Source of the DNA: Sphingomonas tagetis
GTDB lineage: Bacteria > Pseudomonadota > Alphaproteobacteria > Sphingomonadales > Sphingomonadaceae
DNA: 64,000 nucleotides
Assembly (NCBI RefSeq): GCF_024211275.1
Contig: NZ_JAMLDX010000004.1
Span: 62,001 to 126,000 of the forward strand
Direction: 5' to 3'
The notes beneath the pieces are model-generated. The model ran no database searches. It saw nothing but the letters and a program-made list of their open reading frames with translations, and was not told where the DNA came from. Below are positions 38,652 to 47,588 of this stretch, one piece after another. Both the position numbers and the translations under genes were made by a program. Numbering within the stretch: position 1 is the first letter of the stretch; the number at the start of each line of letters is the position of its first letter.

Positions 38652-38675
38652 CTGCCCCCGCCGAAGCGGGGGCAG
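38652..38675. terminator. Hairpin between convergent proS and CsbD-like gene
   Basis: A 10-bp perfect stem (CTGCCCCCGC with GCGGGGGCAG) closed by a CGAA tetraloop, located in the 41-base gap between two convergent stops. There is no T-run on either strand, but the site and stability suggest a bidirectional terminator. Confidence 0.55.
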
Positions 38676-38682
38676 TGCAGGG

Positions 38683-38865
38683 TTATTCGGGGTCTTCGGT
38701 GCCGGGTTCGGCCGTCTTCGGCGCCTTGCCGTCCTCGATCCGGCCTTCGTTGCGCAGATCGCGGCCTTCCTGGGCGCGTTCCTGGCTCTCGGGCGACTTG
38801 CCGTGCTCGTTGAGTTCTTCCTTCACGAAGCCGGCGGCTTCCTTGATCTTGCCTTCGACGCTCAC
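38683..38865 (-). CDS. CsbD-like small hydrophilic stress protein
   Basis: A 60-residue, highly charged protein (MSVEGKIKEAAGFVKEELNE at the start). The N-terminal pattern recalls CsbD-family general stress proteins, usually under stress sigma control; the acidic C-terminal half is not diagnostic. It starts at GTG 38865, seven bases after AGGAG. Function within the family is unknown. Confidence 0.72.
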   Translation of the reverse strand: MSVEGKIKEAAGFVKEELNEHGKSPESQERAQEGRDLRNEGRIEDGKAPKTAEPGTEDPE

Positions 38866-38970
38866 TCGATTTCTCCTGATTGCCGTAAGTGACGGGGACT
38901 AAGCGCTTGAGATTGCGAATAGGTCCGTGGCTTGCGCCGATCCGAGCTGGCCAAGGCGCGAAAATGGCAA

Positions 38971-38996
38971 GGAACTCCGGTGTCCTGCCCCGGGTT
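38971..38996 (+). promoter_or_regulatory. Candidate EcfG (general stress) promoter
   Basis: GGAAC (38971-38975) is followed after 17 bases by GGTT (38993-38996), one base off the EcfG consensus GGAAC-N16/17-CGTT. It sits 33 bases before the start of the gene at 39029 and next to the divergent CsbD-like stress gene. Confidence 0.5.
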
Positions 38997-39028
38997 GATG
39001 GCGCATATCCTCGAACAGGAGACGCACC

Positions 39029-39397
39029 ATGAAGATGATCGCATTGGCGGCGGTTGCCGCGGCGATGGCGGTGACGCCAGCGATGGCCGACAACGGCAAG
39101 GGCAAGGGGCATGGCAAAGTCCATGCCGCGAAGATCGGCAAGGGTTGCCCGCCCGGTCTCGCCCGCAAGGGCAATGGCTGCATGCCGCCGGGTCAGGCCA
39201 AGAAATATGGCTGGTCGCGCGGCTATTACGTGCCGTCAGGCTATGGCAGCTGGACGCGCTACGGGTCGCTGCCCGATTACTACCGGTCGCGCTACGCCTA
39301 TGATCCGGGCAACTATTATGTATATCGCGACGGCAACGTCTATGCCGTCGACCGCACGACGCGGCTGATCGAGAGCATCATCCGCATCCTGAGCTGA
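39029..39397 (+). CDS. Small exported protein with Cys-Pro-rich motif
   Basis: A 122-residue exported protein (signal peptide ending TPAMA|DN). A Gly/Lys-rich stretch is followed by GCPPGLARKGNGCMPPGQAK, a motif I recall from periplasmic proteins of sphingomonads often labelled RcnB-like or hypothetical. A Tyr-rich region and the tail NYYVYRDGNVYAVDRTTRLI resemble RcnB. CAGGAG precedes the ATG. A candidate EcfG promoter lies upstream. Function is not established. Confidence 0.75.
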   Translation: MKMIALAAVAAAMAVTPAMADNGKGKGHGKVHAAKIGKGCPPGLARKGNGCMPPGQAKKYGWSRGYYVPSGYGSWTRYGSLPDYYRSRYAYDPGNYYVYRDGNVYAVDRTTRLIESIIRILS

Positions 39398-39404
39398 CCG
39401 GCGA

Positions 39405-39431
39405 GGGAGCGGCGGATCGCCAGCCGCTCCC
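39405..39431 (+). terminator. Hairpin after the 39029 gene
   Basis: A 9-bp perfect stem (GGGAGCGGC with GCCGCTCCC) around a 9-base loop, eight bases past the stop and 41 bases before rnr. It is followed by GCGTTGGCGTTATT, not a T-run, so it is a weak candidate. Confidence 0.45.
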
Positions 39432-39471
39432 GCGTTGGCGTTATTCGCCGCGCCGCCTATATTGGCGGCCA

Positions 39472-41808
39472 ATGACAAAACAGAACAAAGCGAAGAAGCC
39501 CGCGCCCGGCCTGCCGACGCGGCAACAGATCATCGATTTCATCACCTCTTCGGACACGCCCGCCGGCAAGCGGGAGATCGCACGTGCCTTCGGGCTTTCG
39601 GGGCAGGAGAAGATCACGCTCAAGGCGCTGCTGCGCGACATGGCCGACGAGGGCCTCATCGACAGCGCGCCGGGGCGAGCATTTCACAAAATGGGCGGGC
39701 TCCCCAAGGTGACCGTGCTGCGCGTGACCGACAGCGATGGCGACACCGTATGGGCCGTGCCCGAGCGCTGGGAGGCTGAGGGTGTGCCGGTACCGCGGCT
39801 GCGCGTGCGTGAGCGGCGTGGCGCTGGGGCGCTGGCGATCGGCGACCGGATATTGGCGCGGACCGAGGAGGCCGGGAAGGGCTGGATCGCGCATTCCATG
39901 AAGAAGCTCGCCAAGGGCGAGGAAGCGATGCTCGGCGTGGTCAAGGAAGAGGGCGGACGGCTCTACCTCCACGGCGTCGAGAAGAAATCGCGCGACACGG
40001 TCGCCGTCATTTCCGAGCGCAATGGCGCGGAGCCGGGCGATCTGGTGCTCGCCGAGAAGAGCGGCAAGGGGCCGCGCATCTTCGCGAAGGTCACCGAGAT
40101 TCTGGGTGATCCGTTCGCGCCGCGCAGCTTCTCGCTGATCGCGATCCACAAGCATGGCATTCCGAACGTGTTTTCGGAGGAATTGCTGGGCGAGGCGGAG
40201 CGGGTCGCCAAGCAGGACCTTGGTCCCGTCAAGTCTGTTGGCTTGACGCCAACAGGAGGCGGCCGCGAAGACCTGCGTGACATCCCGATCGTCGCGATCG
40301 ACCCGGTCGATGCGCGCGATCATGACGATGCGGTATGGGCGGCGCCGGACGACGACCCCAAGAACGAAGGCGGGTGGAAGGCGATCGTCGCGATTGCCGA
40401 CGTCAGCTTCTATGTGCGCCCGGGGTCACTGCTCGACCGCGAGGCGCGCAAGCGGGGGAACAGCGTGTACTTCCCCGATCGGGTGGTGCCGATGCTGCCG
40501 GAGGTGCTGTCGGCGGACGTGTGTTCGCTGAAGGAGGGCGTGGATCGCGCGGCGCTGGCTTGCCATTTGCAGATTTCGGCCAAGGGCGAATTGAAGTCGT
40601 GGCGGTTCAGCCGGGCGGTGGTGCGGCTGGCCGCCAACATCGCTTATGAGGATGCACAGGCGGCGATCGACGCGGCGGGCGAGAAGGCGGACGTCGCCTC
40701 ATCGCCCTGCGCGATGCCGGCCGAGGAACTGGCCGGCGTCGATCCGGCGCTGGTCGAGAGCACGCTGCGGCCGCTCTGGGCATGCTGGCGCGCGCTGTAC
40801 AAGGCGCGCGAGAGGCGCGAGCCGCTCGACCTCGACCTGCCCGAGCGGCGGATCGTGCTCGACGAGAAGGGGCGCATCCTGTCGGTCGCGCCGCGCGAGC
40901 GATTGGATGCGCACAAGCTGATCGAGGATTATATGATCGCGGCGAACGTCGCGGCGGCAAAGGCGCTGGAAGGCCGCAAGGCGCCGGTGATGTACCGCGT
41001 GCACGAGCCGCCGAGCCGCGAGAAGCTGGCCGCGCTCAAGGACTATCTCAAGACGCTCGAGGTCGAGTTCGCGCTGGGACAGGTGATCAAGCCCGCGACC
41101 TTCAACCACGTGATCGCGCGCGTGAAGGAGGCCGAATTCCGCGAGGAGGTCATGACCCAGGTCCTGCGCACGCAGACCCAGGCTTATTACGGCCCGCAGA
41201 ATGCAGGGCATTTCGGGCTGTCGCTGGGGTCCTATGCGCACTTTACGTCGCCGATCCGGCGATATGCCGATCTGGTCGTGCATCGCGCGCTGGTCGAGGC
41301 TGACAAGCTGGGGCCGGGCGGCGAACTGCCGGCCGATGCCGAGATGGCGAAGACCGGTGAGGTCATCAGCCAGCTCGAGCGGCGCGCGATGGAGGCCGAG
41401 CGCGAGACGATCGACCGCTATGTCGCCGCCTATCTGTCGGCGCATGTCGGCGAGGTGATGGAGGCGCGGATCACCGGGGTGCAGAGCTTCGGCTTCTTCG
41501 CGACGGTGGACGGGGTGGGCGGTGACGGGCTGGTCCCGGCGCGCGATCTCGGCCGCGAATATTTCCGCTATGACGAGGCGGCGCAGCAACTGGTCGGCGA
41601 GGAGACCGGCGAGGCGTTCTCGCTGGGGCAGCGGCTGAAGCTGAAGCTGGTCGAAGCGAACCCGGTGTCAGGCGCGCTGCGGTTCGAGCTGCCCGACGGC
41701 AAGGGCAGCGGGTCGGGTGAAGATCGGCGGCGCGGTGGGCCGCCCAAACGGGCGATCAAGCATCGCGGCCGGCCGGCGAATATCCGGCATCAGGGAAAGA
41801 AGCGCTGA
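39472..41808 (+). CDS. rnr: Ribonuclease R
   Basis: A 778-residue processive 3'-5' exoribonuclease of the RNB family. In order: an N-terminal helix-turn-helix-like domain (TRQQIIDFITSSDTPAGKRE), cold-shock domains, the RNB core with IVAIDPVDARDHDDAVWAAP (the four metal-binding Asp cluster) and HFTSPIRRYADLVVHRAL, a C-terminal S1 domain (VMEARITGVQSFGFFATVDG) and a basic tail (KRAIKHRGRPANIRHQGKKR). Lengths and motifs are complete. It converges on rtcB with a 36-base gap. Confidence 0.97.
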   Translation: MTKQNKAKKPAPGLPTRQQIIDFITSSDTPAGKREIARAFGLSGQEKITLKALLRDMADEGLIDSAPGRAFHKMGGLPKVTVLRVTDSDGDTVWAVPERWEAEGVPVPRLRVRERRGAGALAIGDRILARTEEAGKGWIAHSMKKLAKGEEAMLGVVKEEGGRLYLHGVEKKSRDTVAVISERNGAEPGDLVLAEKSGKGPRIFAKVTEILGDPFAPRSFSLIAIHKHGIPNVFSEELLGEAERVAKQDLGPVKSVGLTPTGGGREDLRDIPIVAIDPVDARDHDDAVWAAPDDDPKNEGGWKAIVAIADVSFYVRPGSLLDREARKRGNSVYFPDRVVPMLPEVLSADVCSLKEGVDRAALACHLQISAKGELKSWRFSRAVVRLAANIAYEDAQAAIDAAGEKADVASSPCAMPAEELAGVDPALVESTLRPLWACWRALYKARERREPLDLDLPERRIVLDEKGRILSVAPRERLDAHKLIEDYMIAANVAAAKALEGRKAPVMYRVHEPPSREKLAALKDYLKTLEVEFALGQVIKPATFNHVIARVKEAEFREEVMTQVLRTQTQAYYGPQNAGHFGLSLGSYAHFTSPIRRYADLVVHRALVEADKLGPGGELPADAEMAKTGEVISQLERRAMEAERETIDRYVAAYLSAHVGEVMEARITGVQSFGFFATVDGVGGDGLVPARDLGREYFRYDEAAQQLVGEETGEAFSLGQRLKLKLVEANPVSGALRFELPDGKGSGSGEDRRRGGPPKRAIKHRGRPANIRHQGKKR

Positions 41809-41844
41809 AATCCCGGCCCGCGCCGAAACGCGAGCCGGAACCCC

Positions 41845-43065
41845 TTACCCCTTCACATTGACCACCTGCCGCAGCCGGTGGCGGATGCGGACGAGGTCCT
41901 GCTGGGCATCCATCACCGCGCCGATGTCCTTGTAGGCGGCCGGGCTTTCGTCCAGCACCCCTTCGTCCACCCGCGCCTCGATGCCCTGCATCGCGGCCTT
42001 GTGCTGATCGAGCGTGATCAGCTTCTTGGCCTGTCCGCGCGACATCACGCGGCCCGCACCGTGCGAGCAGCTGCAGAACGACTCCTCGTTCCCCAGCCCC
42101 TCGACGATGAAGCTGCCCGTGCCCATCGATCCCGGGATGATCCCGAGCTCGCCGGCCCGCGCGCTCACCGCGCCCTTGCGGGTGACCCATACACGCTCGC
42201 CGAAATGAACCTCCCGGGTCGCGTAATTATGGTGGCAGTTGATCGCCGCCTTGTCGGTCTTGAAGCCGGGGACGTGCTTCCGCAGCGCCTCGAGAACGCG
42301 GATCATCATCAGCTCGCGGTTGGACATGGCGTAGTCCTGCGCGAAGTGCATCGCGTCGATATAATCATCGAAGAGCTGCGACCCTTCGGTCAGGAACGCC
42401 AGATCCTTGTCGGCCAGGTGAAAATCGAGCTGCTCCTTCGCGATCGCCTGTTTGGCGGCCTCGATGAAATAGACGCCGATCCGGTTGCCCGTGCCGCGCG
42501 AGCCGGAGTGGAGCATCACCCACACCCGGTCCTCCTCATCGAGGCAGACCTCGATGAAGTGGTTTCCGCCGCCCATCGATCCCAACTGGTCGCTGGTTTT
42601 CCCATCGACCTTGGGATGCTTGGCGAGGATCGCGCGCCACCGCGCCTCGAACTTGTCGTACCAGGCCCGTGACACGGAGTTCGGCGTGATCGCCCACCCG
42701 CCCTTGACGTGGTTGGCAGTCTGGCTCGACTCCATGCCCTTCGGCACGGCGCGCTCGATATCGGCACGGATCGCGGCGAGGCTGTCGGGCAGCTGGTTCG
42801 CGGTGAGCGAGGTGCGCACCGCCATCATCCCGCAGCCGATATCCACACCGACAGCGGCCGGCACGATCGCCTGTTTGGTCGCGATCACCGAGCCGACCGT
42901 CGCGCCCATGCCCCAATGAACATCGGGCATCCCGGCGACATGGTGATGGATGAACGGAAGCGACGCGACGTTGCGCAGCTGTTGCATCGCACCCGCCTCG
43001 AACGGGCCGGCGCTGTCCCACAGCTTGAGCGGCGCATTGTGCGTCGGGTGGATGGAAAATGACAT
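41845..43065 (-). CDS. rtcB: RtcB-family RNA ligase
   Basis: A 406-residue 3'-phosphate/5'-OH RNA ligase of the RtcB family, GTP- and Mn-dependent. Metal-site residues are in GVDIGCGM (Asp75, Cys78) and MGGGNHFIEV; HSGSRGTGN and CHHNYAT follow. The guanylylated His is His335 in CSHGAGRVMSRGQAKK. CAGGAG lies ahead of the ATG. No archease, RtcA cyclase or RtcR regulator is adjacent. The 262-base upstream gap holds a possible 15-codon leader frame and a hairpin. Confidence 0.95.
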   Translation of the reverse strand: MSFSIHPTHNAPLKLWDSAGPFEAGAMQQLRNVASLPFIHHHVAGMPDVHWGMGATVGSVIATKQAIVPAAVGVDIGCGMMAVRTSLTANQLPDSLAAIRADIERAVPKGMESSQTANHVKGGWAITPNSVSRAWYDKFEARWRAILAKHPKVDGKTSDQLGSMGGGNHFIEVCLDEEDRVWVMLHSGSRGTGNRIGVYFIEAAKQAIAKEQLDFHLADKDLAFLTEGSQLFDDYIDAMHFAQDYAMSNRELMMIRVLEALRKHVPGFKTDKAAINCHHNYATREVHFGERVWVTRKGAVSARAGELGIIPGSMGTGSFIVEGLGNEESFCSCSHGAGRVMSRGQAKKLITLDQHKAAMQGIEARVDEGVLDESPAAYKDIGAVMDAQQDLVRIRHRLRQVVNVKG

Positions 43066-43126
43066 TGGACACTCCTGTGGTTGGTTCAGGGGTGCCGGGC
43101 CGAATTGTCGATTAGGACAGTTGAGA

Positions 43127-43206
43127 CTGCACCCCGAACGGGTGCAGCGACCCGCGGGTTAGCGCGTACCGACGCGCAGATAGGTGAAGGCGGGTTCGTA
43201 GGTCAT
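43127..43206 (-). other. Possible leader peptide and hairpin ahead of rtcB
   Basis: On the minus strand ATG 43206 opens a 15-codon frame (MTYEPAFTYLRVGTR) ending TAA 43159. Eleven bases later a perfect 8-bp hairpin (43147-43127, CTGCACCC arms) follows, and rtcB starts about 60 bases beyond. No good Shine-Dalgarno precedes the small frame. The remainder of the cheA-rtcB gap (43207-43327) shows nothing I recognise. Confidence 0.3.
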
Positions 43207-43327
43207 TGCGAAGCGGTCTCTAGCGAAACTTCTTCGCATTTGGAAGCGGTCGAAATCTGACATCTGGCTAACCGGGTTTTAACGCGTGGGCCTCCAAGAC
43301 GGGTAAGCGTACGCGTTGAGGGCGAAG

Positions 43328-45631
43328 TTGGACGATCTGCTGCAAGAGTTCATCGCGGAAACGCGCGAGACGCTGGACGCGCTGTCGGGCGAGATCGTCG
43401 CCTGGGAAGCCAATCCCGGTGACCGCGCTCGGCTCGATGCGATCTTTCGCTTCGTCCACACGGTGAAGGGAAGCTGCGGCTTTCTCGACCTGCCGCGGCT
43501 GGCACGGTTGAGCCATGCCGCCGAGGATGTGCTGGCGGCGGTGCGATCGGGCGAACGCGCGCCCGATCGTGCGCTGGTCAATGCGGTGCTGGCGATCGTC
43601 GACCGGATCGGTGAGATCGTCGAGGCGATCGACGCCGGCAGCCCGCTCGACGACAGCGGCGAGGACCTGCTGGTCGCGGCGCTGGAAGAGGGATCGGACG
43701 AGGTCGCGCAGATCAACGCGGCGCTGGTGCAGCGCGCGCCGGCGCGCAGCGTGCGGCTCAATGTCGACCTGCTCGACCGGATGATGAGCGGTATGTCCGA
43801 CATGGTGCTCGCGCGCAACGAGCTGTCGCGGCGGCTGCGCGGCGCGGATGTCGATCCGCAGATCGAGGCGGCGCTCGAGCGGATGTCGGCCACGGTCGCC
43901 GATCTGCGCGACACGGTGACGCGGACGCGGATGCAGAAGATCGACGCACTGTTCTCGGCGTTGCCGCGGATGGTGCGGGATACCGCGGCGGGGCTGGGCA
44001 AGTCGGTGACGTTGCAGGTCGATGGCGCCGAGGTCGAGCTGGACCGCGAGATGATCGAGGTGCTGCGCGATCCGTTGGTACATATCGTGCGCAATTCGAT
44101 CGATCACGGTATCGAGCCTGCCGCCGAACGGCGCGCGGCGGGCAAGCGCGAAAATGGCCGGTTGACCGTGTCGGCGCGGCAATCGGGCAACCAGATCATC
44201 GTCGAGATCGCCGATGACGGGCGCGGCATCGATACCGAGCGGCTGGTGCGCAAGCTGGTTGATGCCGGCCGCGACGAGCGGGCGTTGCGCGCCCTGAGCG
44301 AGCGGCAGAAGCTGGCACTGGTGTTCGAGCCGGGCCTGTCGAGCAAGGACGAGGTCAGCGAGGTTTCCGGGCGCGGTGTCGGCATGGACGTGGTCCGTGC
44401 GGCGATCGAGCAGATCGGCGGGCGCGTGGAGCTGGACAGCGTGCCGGGCCGCGGCCTGCGCCTTCAGATCCATGTGCCGCTGACACTGTCGATCATCCCG
44501 ACGATCGTCGTCGCGGCGGGCGGTCAGCGCTTCGCGGTGCCGCGTCAGGCGATCGAGGAAATCGTGAGTGAGCGCAACGAATCGATCCGCATCGACCATC
44601 TCGGCACCGCCGAAGTGGCGACCGTGCGCGACCGGCGCCTGCCGCTGGTGACGCTGACCCGTCAGCTCGGAATGGATTCGATCTCGTTCGGCGAGACGAT
44701 GCTGGCGATCGTCAATGTCGGCGAGGGCAGCTATGCGCTGCGTGTCGAGGATGTGCTCGACAATGAGGAGCTGGTGATCAAGCCGGCCGCGCCTGCGGTG
44801 ATGGCGACCGGGCTCTATGCCGGGCAGACTTTGCCCGACAGCGGTTGCCCGATGCTGCTGCTCGATTGTGCGGGGATCGCGCGCGACGCGGGGTTGCACT
44901 TCACGCGCGAGTTGATCGCGGAAGAGATCGAAGAAACGGCGGAGGTGGAAAGCGGGATCAGCGCGCTGGTCTTCATCGACCTCGATGGCGTGCGCCGCGC
45001 GGTGCCGCTCGCGCTGCTCGACCGGATCGAGCAAGTCGATGCGAATGCGGTTCGGTTTGCCGCCGGGCGGCTGCGGCTGACGATCGACGGACGTATCGTG
45101 CCGCTGGTCGCGCGCGCCGAGTTCGCGGAGAGCGGCACCGGATCGGTGCTGCGGCTGAAGGATGGCGAGGCCGAGATCGCCTATGCCATTGCCGACGCGG
45201 CTGACATCGTCACCCTGCCGCTGGAACTGGTTCATGCCGACACGCCCGGCCCGGTCGCCGCGGTCGCGCTGGTGGATGGCGAGCCGGTCGAACTGCTCGA
45301 TCCGCACTGGCTGTTCGCGGCACATGTCGCGGGTGGCGCCGAGCCGGACGGCGGGCCGGTCTGCCTGCTGTCGGGCGGCGAGCAGGAATGGATGCGCGGC
45401 TTCGTCAAGCCGATCCTCGAAGCGGCTGGCTATCGGGTGACCGACACGCTCGCGCCCGGCGAGCGCGCCGACGTGGTGCTGACGAACGATGAGCATGGCG
45501 CGATGAGCGATGTGGCGGCGCCAGTGGTGCGACTGCGCAGCCGGCGCGGCGAGGCGGTGGACGGCAGCGTCTATCGCTATGACCGGGACGGGCTGCTCAG
45601 CGCGATCGCCAGCGCGGCGCGAAAGGGGTGA
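43328..45631 (+). CDS. cheA: Chemotaxis histidine kinase CheA with degenerate C-terminal receiver-like domain
   Basis: A kinase of about 767 residues. The HPt domain carries phospho-His44 in FVHTVKGSCGF. No CheY/CheB-binding P2 domain is evident: the linker is short. The dimerisation domain (RLNVDLLDRMMSGMSDMVLA), the HATPase (HIVRNSIDHGIEP, ADDGRGID, GRGVGMDVV) and a CheW-like domain (PTIVVAAGGQRFAVP) follow. After about residue 530 there is a second, divergent CheW-like region and then a receiver-like tail (VCLLSGGEQEWMRGFVKPIL) lacking the acidic pair. TTG 43328 is chosen (MDDLLQEFIAETRE, GAGG upstream); TTG 43316 is possible. Confidence 0.93.
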   Translation: MDDLLQEFIAETRETLDALSGEIVAWEANPGDRARLDAIFRFVHTVKGSCGFLDLPRLARLSHAAEDVLAAVRSGERAPDRALVNAVLAIVDRIGEIVEAIDAGSPLDDSGEDLLVAALEEGSDEVAQINAALVQRAPARSVRLNVDLLDRMMSGMSDMVLARNELSRRLRGADVDPQIEAALERMSATVADLRDTVTRTRMQKIDALFSALPRMVRDTAAGLGKSVTLQVDGAEVELDREMIEVLRDPLVHIVRNSIDHGIEPAAERRAAGKRENGRLTVSARQSGNQIIVEIADDGRGIDTERLVRKLVDAGRDERALRALSERQKLALVFEPGLSSKDEVSEVSGRGVGMDVVRAAIEQIGGRVELDSVPGRGLRLQIHVPLTLSIIPTIVVAAGGQRFAVPRQAIEEIVSERNESIRIDHLGTAEVATVRDRRLPLVTLTRQLGMDSISFGETMLAIVNVGEGSYALRVEDVLDNEELVIKPAAPAVMATGLYAGQTLPDSGCPMLLLDCAGIARDAGLHFTRELIAEEIEETAEVESGISALVFIDLDGVRRAVPLALLDRIEQVDANAVRFAAGRLRLTIDGRIVPLVARAEFAESGTGSVLRLKDGEAEIAYAIADAADIVTLPLELVHADTPGPVAAVALVDGEPVELLDPHWLFAAHVAGGAEPDGGPVCLLSGGEQEWMRGFVKPILEAAGYRVTDTLAPGERADVVLTNDEHGAMSDVAAPVVRLRSRRGEAVDGSVYRYDRDGLLSAIASAARKG

Positions 45632-46077
45632 CGGTGGAACAGCTTTTCCTGATCGCGCATGTCGCGGGACGCACGGTGGCGATCGAAGCCGAACAGGTCG
45701 AATCGGTCGTCGATATCGGCACGATCATCGAGGTTCCGCGCGCGACCGGTCATATCCGCGGGCTGGCTGCGCTGCGCAGCCGTGTGGTGACGGTGATCGA
45801 CACGATCGCGGCGCTGGGGATGGACCGCAATGGTCGCGAACCCGGGCGTGCCGTAATCACGCGCGTCGATGGGCATCATTACGCACTGCTGGTCGATACG
45901 CTCGACGATGTCGCGCCGTTCGAGCTTCAGCCGATGGCGCAGGGCATCGCGCTGACTGGCGCGTGGCGCGCAGCGGGGCGCGGGCTGGTCCAGCGCGATG
46001 GCGAGCCGATTCTGGTGATCGACCTGACCGCGCTGGTGCCCGGACAAAATAGCGCCAATCTCGCGCACGTCGCCTGA
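45628..46077 (+). CDS. cheW: Chemotaxis scaffold protein CheW
   Basis: A 149-residue CheW-domain protein coupling receptors to CheA. It starts at GTG 45628 inside the cheA stop, with AAAGGGG upstream. Seen: LIAHVAGRTVAIEAEQVESV, RATGHIRGLAALRSRVVTVID and GEPILVIDLTALV, the usual two-barrel pattern. It ends 76 bases before cheY. Confidence 0.92.
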   Translation: MTVEQLFLIAHVAGRTVAIEAEQVESVVDIGTIIEVPRATGHIRGLAALRSRVVTVIDTIAALGMDRNGREPGRAVITRVDGHHYALLVDTLDDVAPFELQPMAQGIALTGAWRAAGRGLVQRDGEPILVIDLTALVPGQNSANLAHVA

Positions 46078-46153
46078 CCGCAATTAACGCGGTGCTTACA
46101 CCTTCTTGCCATAACCGCTGATAATCGCGCCAAAATGCGGGAACGGAGCCCTC

Positions 46154-46519
46154 ATGAAGACCTGCCTCGTCGTCGATGATTCCAAGGTAATCCGCAAAGT
46201 GGCCCGCCACATTCTGGAAACGCTCAACTTCACCGTTCGCGAGGCGGGGGATGGACGCGAGGCGCTCGACGCATGTCTGACGGATTCGCCCGACGTGGTG
46301 CTGCTCGACTGGAACATGCCGGTGATGAGCGGGATGGATTTCCTGCGTGCGCTCAAGGAGAGCGGCATTTCCGAAAAGCCGAAGGTGGTGTTCTGCACGA
46401 CCGAGAACGGCATGGCCTATATCCGCGCCGCGATCGAGGCGGGCGCCGACGAATATGTGATGAAGCCGTTCGACCGCGAGACATTGCAAAGCAAGCTCCA
46501 GATCGTCGGCGTCGCCTGA
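46154..46519 (+). CDS. cheY: Single-domain response regulator CheY
   Basis: A 121-residue receiver with the complete phosphorylation site: acidic Asp8-Asp9, phospho-acceptor Asp52 (LLDWNMP), switch Thr82 and Lys104 (VMKPF). There is no output domain. It lies between cheW and cheB and is the probable phosphate sink or output of this CheA. No flagellar motor genes are present to indicate the target. Confidence 0.93.
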   Translation: MKTCLVVDDSKVIRKVARHILETLNFTVREAGDGREALDACLTDSPDVVLLDWNMPVMSGMDFLRALKESGISEKPKVVFCTTENGMAYIRAAIEAGADEYVMKPFDRETLQSKLQIVGVA

Positions 46520-46532
46520 AAGGCGCCTGGCA

Positions 46533-47588
46533 ATGATGCACGGAACTGCCGCGGCCGGTCTTCCGGTTCGCGACGCTGGCGGCATTCGCGTTCTGATCGT
46601 CGACGACTCGGTCGTCGCGCGGGCGGTGATCGGGCGAATGATCGACGCGATGGCGGGCTTCCGCGTGGTGGCGTCGGTGAGCGATGTGCGCGGGGCGCTG
46701 GGCTATCTGTCGCACGACCGCGTCGATGTGATCCTGCTCGATCTGGAAATGCCGGGCGTGCACGGCCTGACCGCCTTGCCCGACCTGCTTGCGGCGGGGC
46801 AGGGCGCGAAGGTGCTGGTGGTTTCGTCGGCGGCGGATGACGGCGCGGCGGCCGCAGTGCAGGCGCTCGCGCTCGGGGCCGCCGACACGCTGGTCAAGCC
46901 GGGCGTGGGGAGCTTTGCGGGGCGGTTCGCGGTGGTCCTCGAAGACCGTATCCGGCGGCTGTTCGATGCGACGAGCGAGCCCGAACAGCCCGCGAAGGCC
47001 GATGCCGGCATCGCTGGCGAGTTCGACATCGTCGCCGTGGGCGCCTCGACCGGCGGCATCCATGCGCTCAGCCAGATGCTGCGCGCGATACCCGCCGACT
47101 TCCAGCCGCCGATCCTGGTGACTCAGCATCTGCCGGCATCATTCATGGGCTATTTCGCGATGCAGCTGGCGGTGCTGGCCGGACGGCCGTGCGAGGTCGC
47201 CGAGGATCATATGCGAATCCGCCCCGGGCGAATGTATGTCGCACCGGGGCACGCGCATGTCCGCTGTGTGCGGACGTCCGACTGGGTCGCGATCCGGCTG
47301 AGCCACGAGGCCGTGGCGAGCGGCTGTACGCCCTCGGTCGATCCGATGCTCGAATCGGTCGCGTCGATCTATGGCGCGCGCGGACTGGGCGTGATCCTGT
47401 CCGGCATGGGCCGCGACGGCGCCGGCGGTGCGGCGCAGCTGGTCGAAGCCGGCGGCAGCCTGATCGTGCAGGACAAGGCGAGCTCGGTCGTGTGGGGCAT
47501 GCCGGGTGCGATCGCCGAGCGCGCCGCCGCGGTGCTCCCGCCGGGCGAGATCGGGCAAATGATCGCCAGCGGGCGGAGGCCGGCATGA
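46533..47588 (+). CDS. cheB: Chemotaxis methylesterase/deamidase CheB
   Basis: A 351-residue protein: receiver domain with Asp70 in LLDLEMPG, then a linker and the CheB esterase domain. The catalytic triad is Ser in VGASTGGIHAL, His in TQHLPASF and Asp in SGMGRDGAGG. It removes methyl groups from receptor glutamates. It starts at ATG 46533 or 46536, 13 bases after cheY, and overlaps cheR by four bases. Confidence 0.96.
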   Translation: MMHGTAAAGLPVRDAGGIRVLIVDDSVVARAVIGRMIDAMAGFRVVASVSDVRGALGYLSHDRVDVILLDLEMPGVHGLTALPDLLAAGQGAKVLVVSSAADDGAAAAVQALALGAADTLVKPGVGSFAGRFAVVLEDRIRRLFDATSEPEQPAKADAGIAGEFDIVAVGASTGGIHALSQMLRAIPADFQPPILVTQHLPASFMGYFAMQLAVLAGRPCEVAEDHMRIRPGRMYVAPGHAHVRCVRTSDWVAIRLSHEAVASGCTPSVDPMLESVASIYGARGLGVILSGMGRDGAGGAAQLVEAGGSLIVQDKASSVVWGMPGAIAERAAAVLPPGEIGQMIASGRRPA

